Shown piece after piece: positions 60,811 through 64,000 of a DNA stretch of 64,000 nucleotides. Location of the stretch: contig JAQEYU010000001.1 in the NCBI GenBank assembly GCA_027692465.1, positions 186,001 to 250,000 on the forward strand. Direction: 5' to 3'. The notes under the pieces were generated by a model, which saw only the letters and a list, made by a program, of their open reading frames with translations, searched no databases and had not been told where the DNA came from. A program made the translations under genes and the position numbers. Positions within the stretch are counted from its first letter, which is position 1. Every line of letters starts with the position of its first letter. The stretch is from Enterococcaceae bacterium OF42-14pH9A. Lineage in GTDB: Bacteria; Bacillota; Bacilli; Lactobacillales; Enterococcaceae.

Positions 60811-60837
60811 GACTATCTTCAAGAAAAGGCGGTGATG

Positions 60838-61893
60838 ATGATCAGTAAAAAAACCAATGAACCGAACAAGGATAAAGATGGCAAACAACCGGGTTCGGGG
60901 GAGGATCTCAGCCACCTGACACCCTGGCAGCAGGCCAATTTAGAATACAAGCGGCAAAAGGGGGAGGATACCGGCTGGTCTCCGACGATCATCGAGGGGA
61001 AAACAGAGCCTGACGAGACCGACGATCCTGAACCAACTGAAGAAACGGCTGAATTGGGCACGCGTCCTGACAGCGGCACAGCAGAGTCTTTTGCCGATCG
61101 TCTGCCAAAAGTAAAATACCAGCGGAATACCCTGTTGTATCGGCGAATGGCAATCATCATTCTCTTGCTGAGTATCCCCTTGGCCGGTGTCATTTATTAT
61201 GTTTCGCCACTGGCAAAATTAGCCGGAGTAACGGTTACCGGTACCCAAAAAGTCTCAGCAGCAACAGTGGCCAAAGAAGCCGATTTTACTGCTGACAACG
61301 ATATCTGGCCACAGTTTATCAAACGAAATCAGCATTTGGCTGCGGTCAAACAAGCCGAACCCCGAGTCAAATCCGTTTCGGTTGCAATCAAAGACTTCAA
61401 TCATTTTGTGATCGATGTCAAGGAGTATCAGGAAGTTGCCGTGTTGGCACATAATAACCTTTATTCACCAATTCTGGAAAATGGCGTAGTCTTAACAGAA
61501 AATATGAAAAATCCGACTGAGAAGATGCCGATTCTGGAAAACTTCAAAGATCAGCAGCTGATTCTGCAGGTATTGAAGGCCTATCAAGGCTTGTCTCAAC
61601 AGTTGCAGGAGGCTGTCTCACAGATCAAATATGCCCCCACCGCTGGCAATCAAGAACTTTTGCAGTTGTTCATGAATGACGGCAATCAAGTGATTGTCAA
61701 TATCTCCAATTTGGCGGATCAAATGAAATATTATTCCCAAGTGGCCAAAGATATGGAGAAAAAAGGCATCATCGATATGGAAGTAGGGATTTTTTCCTAT
61801 CCTTATGGCAATGAAAAAACGGTGGATTCCACGGCTGAGACCACCGGATCGTCCGAGGAGGAACCTTTGGCAGAGCCGCAGTCGCAGCAGTAA
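60838..61893 (+). CDS. divIB: cell division protein DivIB/FtsQ
   Basis: 351 residues from ATG 60838 (ATG 60835 is adjacent), with AAAAGGCGG upstream. A long hydrophilic cytoplasmic region (1-100), one membrane helix (about 103-122, MAIIILLLSIPLAGVIYYVS), POTRA domain (LAGVTVTGTQKVSAATVAKE) and beta domain to about 330, then an acidic S/E/P tail. Works with FtsL and DivIC at the septum. The in-frame ORF extends up to 60745, but that part is repeat copy C. Confidence 0.92.
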   Translation: MISKKTNEPNKDKDGKQPGSGEDLSHLTPWQQANLEYKRQKGEDTGWSPTIIEGKTEPDETDDPEPTEETAELGTRPDSGTAESFADRLPKVKYQRNTLLYRRMAIIILLLSIPLAGVIYYVSPLAKLAGVTVTGTQKVSAATVAKEADFTADNDIWPQFIKRNQHLAAVKQAEPRVKSVSVAIKDFNHFVIDVKEYQEVAVLAHNNLYSPILENGVVLTENMKNPTEKMPILENFKDQQLILQVLKAYQGLSQQLQEAVSQIKYAPTAGNQELLQLFMNDGNQVIVNISNLADQMKYYSQVAKDMEKKGIIDMEVGIFSYPYGNEKTVDSTAETTGSSEEEPLAEPQSQQ

Positions 61894-61944
61894 AAAAATC
61901 AAATAATTTTCAATACGTATTTCTAAATTCCATTGATTTATGGT

Positions 61945-61953
61945 ATCATTGAT
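61945..61953 (+). promoter_or_regulatory. possible ftsAZ promoter
   Basis: TGGTATCAT looks like an extended -10 (positions approximate); the -35 is weak. It lies in the ~150-base gap between divIB and ftsA, where relatives have an extra promoter. Confidence 0.35.
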
Positions 61954-62043
61954 AGCAGTGAACAAATATGTAAATGATATAGCGCAAGGGGCTCAATGCC
62001 CTGTTTCGTATATGGATTTATTTTGTAGGAGGGAATCCCATTC

Positions 62044-63369
62044 ATGGCAAAAACGGGAATGTATGTAGGCCTTGATATCGGTACGACATCGGTGAAAGTC
62101 GTCGTCGCCGAGTATGTAGAAAACCAAATGAACATTATTGGTGTCGGGAACGCCAAGTCTGAAGGGATCAACCGCGGCATCATCGTCGACATCGAAAAGA
62201 CGGTCCAAGCGATCCAACGGGCAGTACGCCAAGCAGAAGAGAAGGCCGGCATCCAGATTCGCAGCGTGAGTGTGGGAGTCCCTGCCAACCTGCTGGAAGT
62301 GGAAAGCTGCCAAGGAATGATCGCCGTCAACAATGATTCCAAAGAAATCACCGACGACGATGTCCGCAATGTTTCTTCAGCGGCGCTAGTTCGTTCTGTA
62401 CCTCCTGAACGGCAGATTATCGGTATCCTGCCGCAGGAATTTACGGTGGACGGATTTGAAGGCATCAAAGATCCCCGCGGCATGATTGGGGTACGGCTGG
62501 AAATGTTCGGTGTTGTCTTTACCGGACCGAAGACCATCCTGCACAATATCCGCAAATGTGTTGAAAAAGCCGGCTTAACCATCAATGAAATGGTGATTAC
62601 ACCGCTGGCCTTGACTGAAAGTATTTTGTCTGACGGTGAAAAAGACTTCGGTACGATCGTGATCGACATCGGCGGTGGGCAGACCACAACTGCTGTGATG
62701 CATGACAAACAGCTGAAATTCACCCATGTCAATCAAGAAGGCGGCGAGTACGTTACCAAAGACGTATCGACTGTTCTGAATACTTCATTCAACAACGCTG
62801 AGGCTTTGAAGATTAATTATGGCGATGCTTATCCTGAACGGACTTCTGCCAGTGAAGAATTCCCGGTAGATGTGATCGGCAAGTCTGAACCGGTGAAAAT
62901 CGACGAACGTTACCTGTCTGAAATCATCGAAGCCCGCATGGAACAGATTTTCAACAAATCAAAAGAAGTTCTGGATGAAATCGATGCCTTGAGCCTTCCG
63001 GGAGGCGTAGTTCTTACCGGTGGTGCAGCCAGTCTGCCGGGTGTCGTGGATCTGGCACAAGAGATTTTTGATACCAATGTAAAATTGTATGTGCCTAATC
63101 ACATGGGCTTGCGCAATCCGGTCTTTACCAATGTAATCAGTATCGTGGATTACTCAGCTAACTTGAGTGAAGTTTATCATCTTGCCAAATCAGCCGTTAC
63201 CGGTGAAAAAACAACACCACAAGTCAAACAAGAGGCTGTTGTTCCACAAGAAGTGCGTTATGAAGACTATGAAGATGCAGTGGAAGAAGATTACACTGAA
63301 CCGGAAGAAAAATCCGGTGAGAGCGTAAAAGACAAAGTAAAAGACTTCTTTTCAAATATTTTTGACTAA
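62044..63369 (+). CDS. ftsA: cell division protein FtsA
   Basis: 441 residues. Actin-like fold: MYVGLDIGTTSVKVVVAEYV (phosphate 1), the SHS2 insert (IQIRSVSVGVPANLLEVESC), TIVIDIGGGQTTTAVMHDKQ (phosphate 2), VVLTGGAASLPGVVDLAQEI, and a C-terminal amphipathic helix KVKDFFSNIFD for membrane binding. It tethers FtsZ. GGAGGGAATCCCATTC precedes the ATG. Confidence 0.96.
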   Translation: MAKTGMYVGLDIGTTSVKVVVAEYVENQMNIIGVGNAKSEGINRGIIVDIEKTVQAIQRAVRQAEEKAGIQIRSVSVGVPANLLEVESCQGMIAVNNDSKEITDDDVRNVSSAALVRSVPPERQIIGILPQEFTVDGFEGIKDPRGMIGVRLEMFGVVFTGPKTILHNIRKCVEKAGLTINEMVITPLALTESILSDGEKDFGTIVIDIGGGQTTTAVMHDKQLKFTHVNQEGGEYVTKDVSTVLNTSFNNAEALKINYGDAYPERTSASEEFPVDVIGKSEPVKIDERYLSEIIEARMEQIFNKSKEVLDEIDALSLPGGVVLTGGAASLPGVVDLAQEIFDTNVKLYVPNHMGLRNPVFTNVISIVDYSANLSEVYHLAKSAVTGEKTTPQVKQEAVVPQEVRYEDYEDAVEEDYTEPEEKSGESVKDKVKDFFSNIFD

Positions 63370-63393
63370 TCTATCCGGGAGGAAACAGACATT

Positions 63394-64000
63394 ATGGAAT
63401 TCTCAATCGATAATAACATTAATGAAGGCGCCGTGATCAAAGTCATCGGTGTCGGTGGTGGTGGCGGCAATGCCATCAATCGTATGATCGAAGAAAACGT
63501 CAAAGGTGTTGAGTTCATCGCAGCCAACACCGACGTACAAGCATTGAAAAACTCAAAAGCTGAAACTGTGATTCAATTAGGACCTAAATACACTCGTGGT
63601 TTGGGTGCCGGTTCCCAACCGGAAGTCGGTGAAAAAGCGGCTGAAGAATCCGAAGAAGCCATCCGTGAGTCACTTGACGGTGCAGATATGATTTTTATCA
63701 CTGCCGGCATGGGCGGCGGTACTGGTACCGGTGCTGCTCCAATCGTTGCTAAAATTGCAAAAGATCTTGGCGCATTAACTGTCGGTGTTGTGACTCGGCC
63801 ATTTACTTTTGAAGGACCGAAGCGGGGGCGTTTTGCTGCCGAAGGGATCGCAAAATTAAAAGAAAACGTCGATACACTGCTGATCATCTCCAACAACCGC
63901 TTGTTGGAAGTCGTTGACAAGAAAACTCCGATGCTGGAAGCTTTCCGCGAAGCCGACAACGTTTTGCGTCAAGGTGTTCAAGGCATTTCCGATTTGATTA
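63394..64000 (+). CDS. ftsZ: cell division protein FtsZ (5' part, cut by window end)
   Basis: The first ~202 residues are visible: [20 protein letters not shown], then [25 protein letters not shown], the tubulin signature [10 protein letters not shown] and [12 protein letters not shown]. It forms the cytokinetic ring. GGGAGGAAACAGACATT precedes the ATG. The frame is open to the last base of the window. Confidence 0.97.
   Translation, partial: MEFSIDNNINEGAVIKVIGVGGGGGNAINRMIEENVKGVEFIAANTDVQALKNSKAETVIQLGPKYTRGLGAGSQPEVGEKAAEESEEAIRESLDGADMIFITAGMGGGTGTGAAPIVAKIAKDLGALTVGVVTRPFTFEGPKRGRFAAEGIAKLKENVDTLLIISNNRLLEVVDKKTPMLEAFREADNVLRQGVQGISDLI

Noticed and set aside
60745..60837. N-terminal extension of DivIB (30 residues)
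   Set aside because: It is encoded by the palindromic repeat copy C, and AAAAGGCGG points to the ATG pair at 60835/60838.
1..64000. CRISPR array, rRNA genes or a complete insertion sequence
   Set aside because: No regularly spaced direct repeats, no rRNA-like blocks and no transposase-like frame were seen.

Overview
This window reads as a low-GC Gram-positive chromosome of the Enterococcus type. The strongest evidence is gene order: rplU-prp-rpmA; folD-xseA-xseB-ispA-tlyA-argR-recN; and mraZ-rsmH-ftsL-pbp-mraY-murD-murG-divIB-ftsA-ftsZ. A LevR/ManR-type activator also sits next to a mannose-family PTS operon with the order IIB, IIAB, IIC, IID, DUF956, as recalled for Enterococcus faecalis. 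The exact species cannot be read from the sequence. The chromosomal part looks richer in G+C than the prophage part, judged by eye only.

Region 1 (about 1-20,810) is the right half of a prophage with a PBSX/Xkd-like contractile-tail plan. It holds the end of a packaging or minor-head gene, scaffold, major capsid, neck proteins, tail sheath and tube, a frameshifted pair of tail chaperones, a 1539-residue tape measure, baseplate and fibre genes, micro-ORFs, holin and endolysin. After lysis come a minus-strand lipoprotein gene and a two-gene minus-strand operon whose promoter carries a LexA-like box. The prophage appears to end at a tRNA 3'-end-like remnant (candidate attR). Integrase and repressor lie outside the window.

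Region 2 (21.2-28.4 kb) is the PTS locus. It has the sigma-54 activator, a palindromic upstream site, a consensus -24/-12 promoter, and the IIB, IIAB, IIC, IID and DUF956 genes. Region 3 (28.8-32.1 kb) has a GlsB/YeaQ-type membrane protein, an Xaa-Pro peptidase, efp, an Asp23-family gene and nusB. Region 4 (32.3-41.8 kb) is more accessory. It has an archaeal/eukaryal-type prolyl-tRNA synthetase under a T-box, a degenerate histidine-kinase-like membrane protein divergent from an odd SipW-like signal peptidase, an O-methyltransferase, a lipase-like hydrolase, tRNA-Arg(UCU), a membrane protein, a glycosyltransferase and a uracil-DNA glycosylase.

Region 5 (42.0-51.1 kb) covers ribosomal proteins L21 and L27 with the Prp protease, a thioesterase, and the folate / exonuclease VII / isoprenoid / TlyA / ArgR / RecN run. 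Region 6 (51.2-64.0 kb) has CorA, DUF3397 and the whole division and cell-wall cluster, cut inside ftsZ. A family of about 155-bp palindromic, TA-flanked intergenic repeats (MITE-like) is scattered through the chromosomal part. Copies lie in the proS leader and between murG and divIB.
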